Assembly (NCBI GenBank): GCA_013214715.1
Contig: JABSSB010000130.1
Span: forward strand, 4,817 to 17,020
Source of the DNA: Paracoccaceae bacterium
GTDB lineage: Bacteria > Pseudomonadota > Alphaproteobacteria > Rhodobacterales > Rhodobacteraceae
DNA: 12,204 bases
Direction: 5' to 3'
Position 1 is the stretch's first letter. Each line of letters begins with the position of its first letter. The position numbers and the translations under genes were made by a program. Shown here piece by piece: positions 1-6,121 of the stretch. The notes below the pieces were generated by a model. The model was not told the origin of the DNA, ran no database searches, and saw only the letters and a program-made list of their open reading frames with translations.

Positions 1-52
1 GGTAATGGAAATGATATCAATATCATTCAGTGATAAAGGATTCGGACCGCCC

Positions 53-337
53 ATGTCAATCACCTGGCAATCTGAAAAATTTTATGCATTCCAAGCTACT
101 AACTTTCTTCTTTCAGTGTTCGTTTGGCTTCTCTTTCCACTGAGTGTTGCGGGGTTCAATCTTGCTTACCCTCTGTTCTCGCTGAAAGTTATCGCTCTCA
201 TATGGTATAATGACTATCCTTCAGATAAGTCGTTGTACAGCGTTCTATTTTTTGCATTTGCGTGCGTCGATGTATTGGTGATCTTTCTATTTGGATCATT
301 TTCGATCTTCAGTTGGGGGCTTGCCCGCTTGTTTTAG
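53..337 (+). CDS. small hypothetical membrane protein
   Basis: I do not recognise this protein. The frame is open from position 5, but I prefer the ATG at 53 because an AAGGA lies 12 bases upstream (36-40); this gives 94 residues. Two strongly hydrophobic stretches are visible. One is at about residues 17-40 of the shorter form (FLLSVFVWLLFPLSVAGF) and the other lies near the C-terminus (LYSVLFFAFACVDVLVIFLF). A small inner-membrane protein with two or three helices is therefore likely. The DNA is AT-rich, about 37 percent GC over the first 120 bases, unlike the core genes further right, which suggests acquired DNA. The stop codon overlaps that of the convergent minus-strand frame by two bases. 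No function can be assigned, and anything upstream lies outside the window. Confidence 0.5.
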   Translation: MSITWQSEKFYAFQATNFLLSVFVWLLFPLSVAGFNLAYPLFSLKVIALIWYNDYPSDKSLYSVLFFAFACVDVLVIFLFGSFSIFSWGLARLF

Positions 338-618
338 GTAGAAACCGACATTCCCCAAGTGGCCTGCGTTCTGACGTTAAGGTCGCCTTGGTCAAGGCGG
401 CAATCGTCATAAGATGCAAATTCTCCAAGCCCAGCATCTGACATATGCTTGAAATAATGAGAGGTCGCGGTCTCTAAATATGCACTGTCACTGGGTTTGT
501 ATACTTGCACGAACACGAACCATGACACCGCAAATGTCACTAATATAGTGGCTCCAAAATAATAGATTCTTTTCGTGGTCCTTAACAACAAAAACCCCGG
601 CCCATTGAGCCGGGGCAT
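334..618 (-). CDS. small hypothetical protein with N-terminal membrane anchor
   Basis: I do not recognise this protein. The frame encodes up to 94 residues: one hydrophobic segment (about residues 19-41, YYFGATILVTFAVSWFVFV), then a polar domain of about 50 residues with a single cysteine, as expected for an anchored periplasmic protein. The start is doubtful. The only in-frame ATG (618) lies inside the intrinsic terminator of the upstream stress gene and has only a weak GAGA upstream. If the gene is real, it may begin at a later TTG (near 591) or GTG (540). Base composition is AT-rich like its convergent neighbour, with which it shares overlapping stop codons. It could be a chance open frame; its membrane-anchor pattern and composition make me lean slightly towards a real gene. 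Confidence 0.4.
   Translation of the reverse strand: MPRLNGPGFLLLRTTKRIYYFGATILVTFAVSWFVFVQVYKPSDSAYLETATSHYFKHMSDAGLGEFASYDDCRLDQGDLNVRTQATWGMSVST
587..615 (-). terminator. Rho-independent terminator behind the GlsB-family gene
   Basis: On the minus strand a perfect 7-bp GC stem (CCCCGGC with GCCGGGG; plus-strand arms 595-601 and 609-615) closes a 7-base loop and is followed by TTTTTGTTGTT. It sits 55 bases after the stop of the stress membrane protein, so that gene is probably a single-gene unit. On the plus strand the hairpin has no following T-run, so the terminator acts in one direction only. Confidence 0.8.
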
Positions 619-670
619 TCTCGCAGAAGCTTTAAATTCCTATTCAAGGCCTTCCGTTTGGACGGATGGC

Positions 671-925
671 CTAGACGCGTTTTATGAGACCGATCACAAA
701 CAACAGTATAACCGCGCCGATGGTTGAGAAGAGTATCGCCGAAAACACACCACCACCGACCGAAAAACCCAGCGCCGGAAAAATCAAGCCTGCAAGAAAT
801 GCGCCCACGATTCCGACTATGATATTTCCGATCAGGCCGAATCCTCGACCTTCCATGATTGTGCCCGATAGCCATCCGGCGATTGCACCGATGACCAGAA
901 TTACCAAAATGCTACTGAATTCCAT
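671..925 (-). CDS. GlsB/YeaQ/YmgE-family stress-response membrane protein
   Basis: The 84-residue product is a small, very hydrophobic, glycine-rich membrane protein of the GlsB/YeaQ/YmgE (UPF0410, transglycosylase-associated) family. Three membrane segments are seen: residues 5-20 (ILVILVIGAIAGWLSG), about 31-50 (GLIGNIIVGIVGAFLAGLIF) and about 58-80. The GRGFGLIGNIIVGIVGAFL stretch is the family signature, and the length is typical. Members are general-stress proteins of the inner membrane; their biochemical activity is not established. The ATG at 925 is supported by AGGAG at 932-936, six bases upstream. A strong terminator follows, so it appears to be transcribed alone. I could not identify a convincing promoter. 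It lies between AT-rich unknown genes and an IS remnant, but the assignment is secure. Confidence 0.92.
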   Translation of the reverse strand: MEFSSILVILVIGAIAGWLSGTIMEGRGFGLIGNIIVGIVGAFLAGLIFPALGFSVGGGVFSAILFSTIGAVILLFVIGLIKRV

Positions 926-990
926 GCCTTACTCCTGCGTGGCTCATTCACGTATTTAGTAAATCACGACTGCAGGCAGCAGGACAGTCT

Positions 991-1650
991 TAAATCGACA
1001 TTTCCCAAGTAACTTTGTGTTTCACTTCGCTTGTGCGTTTTCAGGGGTGTTTGCAACACTGGCAATGTTTTCTTCCGCAAAACGACTGGTTTTGAGTGTT
1101 AGGCGGGCGTGTCGTCGGCGTTTTCCGCGGATTTTGGGCCATTTGGGCAGCGCCCAGGCGCGGCTATCGAGCCGCATTTGTGTTGGTTTCGTTGTTTGGA
1201 GCGTCATGCAGGCCTCGGCGGGGGCTTGAGGGCGCGGATGGCGGCGAGGATTTGTCCGAAGACGTAGCCTGATACAGCCACCTCTGCCAGTTGGAACGTG
1301 ATTTTGCGCGTATGGCGTACGACCCTTGCCCCGATTTTGATAAGGCGGCTCTGGATACTTGTCAGCGACCAGTTGGCGACCTTTTCCAAGAGGTCTACAC
1401 CTTGCAGGAAGACACCAAGGTTATAAGCAAATGCATGAAGCTGAAGCCGGATCTCATTGTCACAGAACCGCTTGCAGGACAGCCAGGTCCAGGTGATGGC
1501 GTTCTTGCCTTCCTTGATGTGCTGCTCGGCGATGCCGCGCTGGTTGTAGAAGCGTATGATCCACTCTGGCTCTATCGGCATGTAGGTCACGATGAAACAC
1601 ACACGCGGCAACAGCTCGCCCGGATGCCATTCGATCTTGGCGCCTGTGGC
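991..1650 (-). mobile_element. IS1380-family insertion sequence remnant (3' part)
   Basis: This stretch holds the last ~145 codons of an IS1380-type transposase plus about 200 bases of trailing non-coding DNA (roughly 991-1203). The transposase homology stops abruptly at about 1641, and no N-terminal half or second end is present, so the element is truncated and cannot move on its own. The outer limit on the left is a guess: composition changes near 1000-1080, and the sequence at 991-1010 resembles another site at 341-360. I did not find a matching pair of terminal inverted repeats or a target duplication. Apart from this tail and the upstream region of the stress gene, nothing was seen in 926-1203. 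Confidence 0.6.
1204..1641 (-). pseudogene. IS1380-family transposase, C-terminal fragment
   Basis: About 145 residues match, from memory, the C-terminal part of IS1380-family transposases. The recognisable blocks are KIEWHPGELLPR, FIVTYMPIEPEW, RFYNQRGIAEQHIKEGKNA, NEIRLQLHAFAYNLGVFLQ, NWSLTSIQSRLIKIGARVVR and ITFQLAEVAV, ending in PPPRPA and TGA. The family protein is normally about 400-460 residues, so roughly two thirds is missing. The frame stays open upstream to 2088, but that extension does not look like transposase: a tyrosine/arginine-rich stretch normally precedes the WHPGE block, and here unrelated residues stand in its place. The reading frame of the surviving part is intact, which suggests a fairly recent truncation. 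It cannot encode a functional DDE transposase. Confidence 0.85.
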
Positions 1651-1806
1651 CTGTCGGCCAGCAATTTTAACGCAAAGGTCTACCCGGCCCTGTCCGATGC
1701 CGGCGGCGCGACCTTGCTGGATCTTGACCTGATAGGCGGGACGGGATCGGTGCTGATAGAAGGGCTGAGTTTTGCCGATGTCGACACGTCCGACTTTCTG
1801 TTCTGA
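1651..1806 (+). pseudogene. possible C-terminal remnant of a secreted, calcium-binding-type protein
   Basis: Just beyond the point where transposase homology ends, the plus strand reads about 50 protein-like residues ending in LIGGTGSVLIEGLSFADVD and SDFLF, then TGA at 1804. The codons are GC-ending and normal for the organism. The alternating hydrophobic/Asp/Gly pattern and terminal S-D-F-L-F resemble the C-termini of RTX/hemolysin-type calcium-binding proteins of marine Rhodobacteraceae; this is pattern memory, not a search. No start codon or upstream domain is present, because the transposase fragment lies immediately upstream. The simplest reading is a gene whose 5' part was lost when the IS inserted or recombined. 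The antisense frame is also open here but does not resemble transposase. Moderate to low certainty. Confidence 0.35.
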
Positions 1807-1843
1807 CGGGACCGGCGCGGCATATCTGCAAGGGTTTTTGGGG

Positions 1844-2242
1844 CTAGTCGGCCGGTGGGGCGGGCTGATCTGCGATGGGGCGCATGATATTGTCGAAGAA
1901 AAACTGAAAATCATCTTCCATGATCTGGTCGGCAATCTGGGCGTCGCCAATGCTTGTGGCCCAGATTTCGCGGCATCCCGATGTGATGGCCAGCGCGCGT
2001 TTGTGATCCTCGGACAGGTCGGGCGCTTTGATCTGGCCATCGGGCGTGATGACATCGGTGAGGTCATAGGCGGGCGACAGCCCGCCAAGATCGGTCGTGT
2101 TCACAAAGCGGCGGCACAGCTCACCAGCCAGAACAAGCATGGCCACACGATCCAACCGTCGATCCTCGCGTTCCGCATACCAGTGCCATATGGGAAACAG
2201 GGCCAGCGCCGCTGCAAGGATCACCACCAGGCGTTCTTTCAC
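1844..2242 (-). CDS. hypothetical membrane-anchored protein
   Basis: I do not recognise this 132-residue protein. It begins with a short basic patch (KER) and one hydrophobic helix at about residues 5-20 (LVVILAAALALFPIWHW), followed by a polar domain of about 110 residues with two cysteines and an acidic, proline-rich tail (PIADQPAPPAD). A single-pass protein facing the periplasm is likely. The start is uncertain. The first in-frame GTG (2242) overlaps a good GGAGG (2242-2246), so translation more likely starts at the GTG codons at 2227 or 2224, which would leave 127 or 126 residues. It lies 56 bases downstream of the flavin reductase on the same strand and may share its transcript. GC-rich codons suggest native chromosome. 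Confidence 0.7.
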   Translation of the reverse strand: MKERLVVILAAALALFPIWHWYAEREDRRLDRVAMLVLAGELCRRFVNTTDLGGLSPAYDLTDVITPDGQIKAPDLSEDHKRALAITSGCREIWATSIGDAQIADQIMEDDFQFFFDNIMRPIADQPAPPAD

Positions 2243-2298
2243 CTCCAGCGCTGCGCGTTAGTTCCAGGTCTTGACGGCGGTGATCAGGCTGGCAAATG

Positions 2299-2796
2299 TC
2301 ACAAGCCGACAAAGCCGCCAAACTGGCCGCGTTTGAATATTAGACCTTTGCCGGGGCGGCTGGTGACTTCAAGAACACGCCCGATGACGATGGAATGATC
2401 GCCCCCGTCATGCACGGCGTGGCGCGCGCAGGCAAAGCGCGCAAGACAGCCGGGCAGGGCCGGCACAGCGTTGGCGTCCGGCTCCCATGTGACGCCCTCG
2501 AAATTCAGTCCGGCGCTCGCGAATTGGCGGGCCAGTGCCAGCTGGTCTTCGGCCATCACATGCACGGCGAAATGATCGGCATTCACAAACGGATCATGAC
2601 GGGACGATTCGCGCGCTGGGCTCCACAGAACCAAAGGCGGCTCAAGCGAGACGGAGGAAAAGGAATTCACCGTCATCGCCAAAGGGCCATCCGCTGTCAT
2701 CGCCGTGACCACGGTCACACCGGTGCCATAGGCGCCCAAAGCGTCGCGGAAATCGCGCGCGGTTTCTGCGCAGGGCGTGAACCGGGTCTCTGTCAT
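2299..2796 (-). CDS. flavin reductase-like protein (FMN-binding split barrel)
   Basis: The 165-residue product belongs to the flavin reductase-like, FMN-binding split-barrel family (HpaC/DIM6-NTAB type). Members use NAD(P)H to reduce FMN or FAD for a partner monooxygenase in the cytoplasm. Family marks include GAYGTGVTVVTA at residues 21-32, AMTVNSFSSVSLEPPLVL at 40-57 (flavin-binding strand-loop), an HFAVHVM strand near 75-81, and GDHSIVIGRVLEV at 132-144. Length is typical. I chose the ATG at 2796 because AAGGA lies six bases upstream; the frame stays open to 2895, but that extension lacks family resemblance. No monooxygenase partner is adjacent, so the physiological substrate cannot be told from this window. 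It is divergent from glnE, with about 130 bases between them, and may be co-transcribed with the small membrane protein downstream. Confidence 0.9.
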   Translation of the reverse strand: MTETRFTPCAETARDFRDALGAYGTGVTVVTAMTADGPLAMTVNSFSSVSLEPPLVLWSPARESSRHDPFVNADHFAVHVMAEDQLALARQFASAGLNFEGVTWEPDANAVPALPGCLARFACARHAVHDGGDHSIVIGRVLEVTSRPGKGLIFKRGQFGGFVGL

Positions 2797-2925
2797 CTGC
2801 CATCCTTTTTCGGCCGGGTGTTCGCGATGGGTGCCATGGATCGCGTGGCCTGTCCATCGTGGAGCGCCAGATAGCCTGCCTGACGCTGCTGCCAAGCCCC
2901 GGCAGAGCGACAGGCGATTGACCTT

Positions 2926-5736
2926 GTGACGATCGCGCTGTCAGATCGGGCCATGGACCTGACCACGCATCTGCACCGCCTGCCACGCGCCTTTGATCCT
3001 GATCTGGGGCGCGATGCTGCGGCGCGGGTGCCGGATATCACCGGGCCGGGGGCTGAGTTGATCGCCGGCGCTGCCGGGTCGAGCCCCTATCTGCAAAAAC
3101 TCATCCTGCGCGAGGCTGCGTGGCTGCCGGGAGCAATGGGTGATGCCTATGCTGCGGCGGATGAGGAGATGACGGCGCTCAAGACACTGGAGGGCGCGGC
3201 GCTGCGAGATGGGCTGCGACGGGCCAAACGGCGGCTGGCGTTGCTGACCGCGCTGGCCGATCTGGGCGGTGCCTGGTCGCTGGAGCAGGTGACGGCCATG
3301 CTCACACGCTTTGCCGATCTGGCCTGCGATCTGCTGATCAAGGATGAGCTGGCCCGCCTGATCCGGCGCGGCAAGCTGCCCGGCGCAACCGAAGATGACA
3401 TTGCAGATGGGGCCGGGCTGGTGGTGCTGGCGATGGGCAAGATGGGCGCTTTCGAGCTGAATTATTCCTCGGACATTGATCTGATCTGCCTGTTTGACGA
3501 AACTCGCTACGACCCTGAGACCTATCACGAGGTGCGCAGCGCGATGGTCAAAATCACGCGGGCGATGGCCAATGGTCTGTCGGACCGCACTGGTGATGGT
3601 TATGTCTTTCGCACCGATCTGCGTCTGCGCCCCGACCCGGCGGTCACCCCGGTCTGTATCGCGATGGAAGCGGCAGAGCGCTATTACGAAAGCCTTGGCC
3701 GCACATGGGAACGCGCGGCCTATATCAAGGCGCGCCCGGCGGCGGGTGATCTGGCCGCAGGTGCGCGGTTTCTGGACACGCTGCGCCCCTTTGTCTGGCG
3801 GCGGCATCTGGATTTCGCCGCGATCGAGGACGCCCATGCCATCCGCCAGCGCATCCGGGAAACCAAAGCTTCGGCCCGCGCGCGCGACGTGGCGGGGCAA
3901 GATATCAAGCTGGGGCGCGGGGGCATTCGCGAGATCGAGTTTTACACCCAGACGCGCCAGTTGATCGCCGGCGGGCGCGACCCGTCGCTGCGGGTGCGCG
4001 GCACGGTCGAAGGGCTGGCCGTGCTGGCGGTCAAGGGCTGGGTGGCGGATCAGACGGCGTCAGAGCTGCAGGAGCATTACCGGGCGCATCGCACGCTCGA
4101 GCATCGGATCCAGATGGTCCATGACGGGCATACCCATGTCCTGCCAAAAGCGCCCGAAGATCTGGCGCGGGTGGCGTGCCTGATGGGGCTGGATGTGCCT
4201 GATCTGCTGTCTGAGACCAGCGCGCGGATGGATCAGGTCGATGCCTTGACCGAAGCATTCTTCGCCCCTGCTGCGCCCAAAGCGCAAGCGGCGGAAAACG
4301 GGTTGGGGGAGCATGAGATCGTGGCCCGCTGGCCAAGCTATCCGGCGCTGCGCAGCAAACGCGCGGCGCGGATTTTTGAGCGGCTGAAACCCGATCTTCT
4401 GATCCGGATCGCCGCCACCGCCCATCCCGATCAGGCGCTGCGCGCGATGGACGGATTTCTGCAGGGGCTGCCCAGCGGGGTGCAGATATTTTCTTTACTT
4501 GATGCCAATCCGCCGCTGATGGATCTGCTGATCGATATTGCGGGCACCTCGCCGGAATTGTCGGCCTATCTGTCGCGCAATGCGGCTGTTCTGGATTCGG
4601 TGATTGCGGGGGATTTCTTTGAAGACTGGCCGGGTGAAGACGCGCTGCGCGGCGATCTGGCGCGGCGGCTGGCGGCAGAGCCGGATTATGAAACCCAGCT
4701 GGATCTCACGCGCGGCTGGCAGCGGGAGTGGCATTTCCGCATCGGCGTGCATCATCTGCGCGGGCTGATCCCGGCAGCGCAGGCCGGGCGGCAATATGCG
4801 GAACTGGCCGGGGCCGTCATCGGCGCACTGCTGCCTGTGGTATCGGATGAGTTTGCCAAAAAGCACGGCGCGCCGCCGGGGCGCGGGGCGGCGGTTCTGG
4901 GCATGGGCTCACTGGGGGCGATGACGCTGAATTCCGGCTCGGATCTCGACATGATCGTGATCTATGATCCCGGCAATGCCGAGATATCAGACGGCCGCCG
5001 CCCGCTGGCCACCCGGACCTATTATGCGCGGCTGACGCAGGCGCTGATCACCGCGCTGACCGTGCCGATGCGGCAGGGGCGGCTTTACGCGGTGGATATG
5101 CGGCTGCGCCCGTCGGGCAATCAGGGGCCGGTGGCGACGTCGCTGGCCGCGTTTCGGCAATATCAGCTGGACGATGCCTGGGTCTGGGAACACCTGGCCC
5201 TGACCCGCGCCCGCGCGATCGCCGGGGCCGATGGTCTGATGGCTGAGTTGAATGATTTCCGACGCGAGGTTCTGACCCTGCCACGCCCGCAATCCGAGAT
5301 TTTGCGCGAACTGGCGGATATGCGCGCGCGGCTGGCCGCTGCCAAACCCGCCGGAACAATCTGGCAGGCCAAGGACGGACCGGGACGGCTGATGGATATC
5401 GAACTTCTGGCCACCGTGGGCGCGTTGATCACCCATTGCGCGGCGCGGGATGTGGCTTCGGGCCTTGCCGGGGCGGTCTGCGGTGGGCTGCTGAGTGAAG
5501 AGGAGGCCTCTGTCCTGTCGGCGCATTATGCGCTGATGTGGGGTGTGCGCGCGGCGATGCGTTTGCTGGCGGGAGGATCGGGATCGGCGGAGCCCGGACC
5601 GGGGGGCGAGGATTTCCTGGCCCGTTCGGCCGGGTTTGTCAGTGGCGCGGACTTGAAAGAGGCATTGCGGGACGCGTATGCGCGCTCGGAACAGATTATT
5701 GAGGCAGCGATGGAGCGGGTAGATGCGCAAGGGTGA
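2926..5736 (+). CDS. glnE: bifunctional glutamine synthetase adenylyltransferase/deadenylase
   Basis: GlnE attaches AMP to a tyrosine of dodecameric glutamine synthetase, or removes it, in response to PII and glutamine, so setting nitrogen assimilation in the cytoplasm. The 936-residue length matches the family (about 950). Two nucleotidyltransferase domains are visible. The N-terminal deadenylase half has MGKMGAFELNYSSDIDL with acidic residues D183 and D185. The C-terminal adenylylase half has GMGSLGAMTLNSGSDLDM with D673 and D675. Between them lie GREIEFYTQ-type helical segments (residues near 330-345, GRGGIREIEFYTQ). In the second motif the usual GKLG lysine is serine; I believe this is common in Rhodobacteraceae. 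The start could be the GTG at 2926 or the ATG at 2953 (MDLTTHLHRLPRAFDPDLG); neither has a strong ribosome site. The next gene overlaps its end. Confidence 0.97.
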   Translation: MTIALSDRAMDLTTHLHRLPRAFDPDLGRDAAARVPDITGPGAELIAGAAGSSPYLQKLILREAAWLPGAMGDAYAAADEEMTALKTLEGAALRDGLRRAKRRLALLTALADLGGAWSLEQVTAMLTRFADLACDLLIKDELARLIRRGKLPGATEDDIADGAGLVVLAMGKMGAFELNYSSDIDLICLFDETRYDPETYHEVRSAMVKITRAMANGLSDRTGDGYVFRTDLRLRPDPAVTPVCIAMEAAERYYESLGRTWERAAYIKARPAAGDLAAGARFLDTLRPFVWRRHLDFAAIEDAHAIRQRIRETKASARARDVAGQDIKLGRGGIREIEFYTQTRQLIAGGRDPSLRVRGTVEGLAVLAVKGWVADQTASELQEHYRAHRTLEHRIQMVHDGHTHVLPKAPEDLARVACLMGLDVPDLLSETSARMDQVDALTEAFFAPAAPKAQAAENGLGEHEIVARWPSYPALRSKRAARIFERLKPDLLIRIAATAHPDQALRAMDGFLQGLPSGVQIFSLLDANPPLMDLLIDIAGTSPELSAYLSRNAAVLDSVIAGDFFEDWPGEDALRGDLARRLAAEPDYETQLDLTRGWQREWHFRIGVHHLRGLIPAAQAGRQYAELAGAVIGALLPVVSDEFAKKHGAPPGRGAAVLGMGSLGAMTLNSGSDLDMIVIYDPGNAEISDGRRPLATRTYYARLTQALITALTVPMRQGRLYAVDMRLRPSGNQGPVATSLAAFRQYQLDDAWVWEHLALTRARAIAGADGLMAELNDFRREVLTLPRPQSEILRELADMRARLAAAKPAGTIWQAKDGPGRLMDIELLATVGALITHCAARDVASGLAGAVCGGLLSEEEASVLSAHYALMWGVRAAMRLLAGGSGSAEPGPGGEDFLARSAGFVSGADLKEALRDAYARSEQIIEAAMERVDAQG

Positions 5737-5998
5737 CCCGGAGCTGGACCCGAAAGGGTTGATTGCGGAGAGCTACCGGATCGAAGGGATCAGCGAGAGC
5801 GAATGCCGGTCGATCTTTCTGGATTGGGCGTTGAGCCTGCCGGTGGGGACAGACACTGGCCCTGCGCTTCGGGTACTGGTGGAACGGCATCAGCAAAGCG
5901 ATCCCGACCATCCGATGACCGAGGTGATGCGCCAGGGCCTGGCCGGAATGGCGGCACCGCGCCGTCGCGGCGGTTGGCGGTCACGCCCGCGCAGCTGA
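5723..5998 (+). CDS. conserved hypothetical protein coupled to glnE
   Basis: This 91-residue protein has no function known to me; I recall close relatives following glnE in other Rhodobacteraceae. The N-terminal two thirds (DPELDPKGLIAESYRIEGIS, then ECRSIFLDWALSLP) look like a small helical domain with one cysteine. The C-terminus is strongly basic (APRRRGGWRSRPRS), compatible with nucleic-acid or acidic-protein binding, though that is inference. The ATG at 5723 lies 14 bases before the end of glnE and is preceded by GGAG (5712-5715) seven bases upstream, so translation is probably coupled to glnE. A strong hairpin follows at 6016-6050. Its position makes a role related to glutamine synthetase control conceivable but unproven. 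Confidence 0.85.
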   Translation: MRKGDPELDPKGLIAESYRIEGISESECRSIFLDWALSLPVGTDTGPALRVLVERHQQSDPDHPMTEVMRQGLAGMAAPRRRGGWRSRPRS

Positions 5999-6015
5999 TC
6001 TGGTGAGAAGGGGCT

Positions 6016-6050
6016 CCGGTCGGGCGGGGCATCGAACCCCGCCCGACCGG
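6016..6050. terminator. perfect 14-bp GC-rich hairpin, possible terminator or attenuator
   Basis: The arms 6016-6029 and 6037-6050 are perfectly complementary (CCGGTCGGGCGGGG with its reverse complement) around the 7-base loop CATCGAA. There is no T-run on either side, so it does not fit a classical intrinsic terminator. It lies 18 bases after the small gene that follows glnE and 72 bases before the methyltransferase. It could reduce read-through, protect the 3' end of the glnE message, or act with Rho. Confidence 0.6.
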
Positions 6051-6121
6051 GCCCATGCCTGCGGCACGGGCGGACAGGCGGCGGGGTTTCGCTTTGACCG
6101 GCATGGGTCTATGAGGGCGCC

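Noticed and set aside
1022..1207. A 61-codon minus-strand frame starting over the transposase stop codon
   Set aside because: It lies in the trailing non-coding part of the IS, has a strongly basic shadow-like composition and no ribosome site.
1642..2088. N-terminal extension of the transposase frame
   Set aside because: The minus frame is open to 2088, but its residues do not look like transposase, and from 1844 onward they overlap the better-supported small membrane protein in another frame.
2918..2946. TTGACC plus TCAGAT, 17 bases apart, as a glnE promoter
   Set aside because: The -10 box matches only three of six consensus bases, and the first in-frame GTG would lie between the boxes; too weak to call.
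2941..3900. A 319-codon minus-strand frame inside glnE
   Set aside because: It is a shadow of the well-supported glnE frame, with low-complexity basic composition and no recognisable motif.
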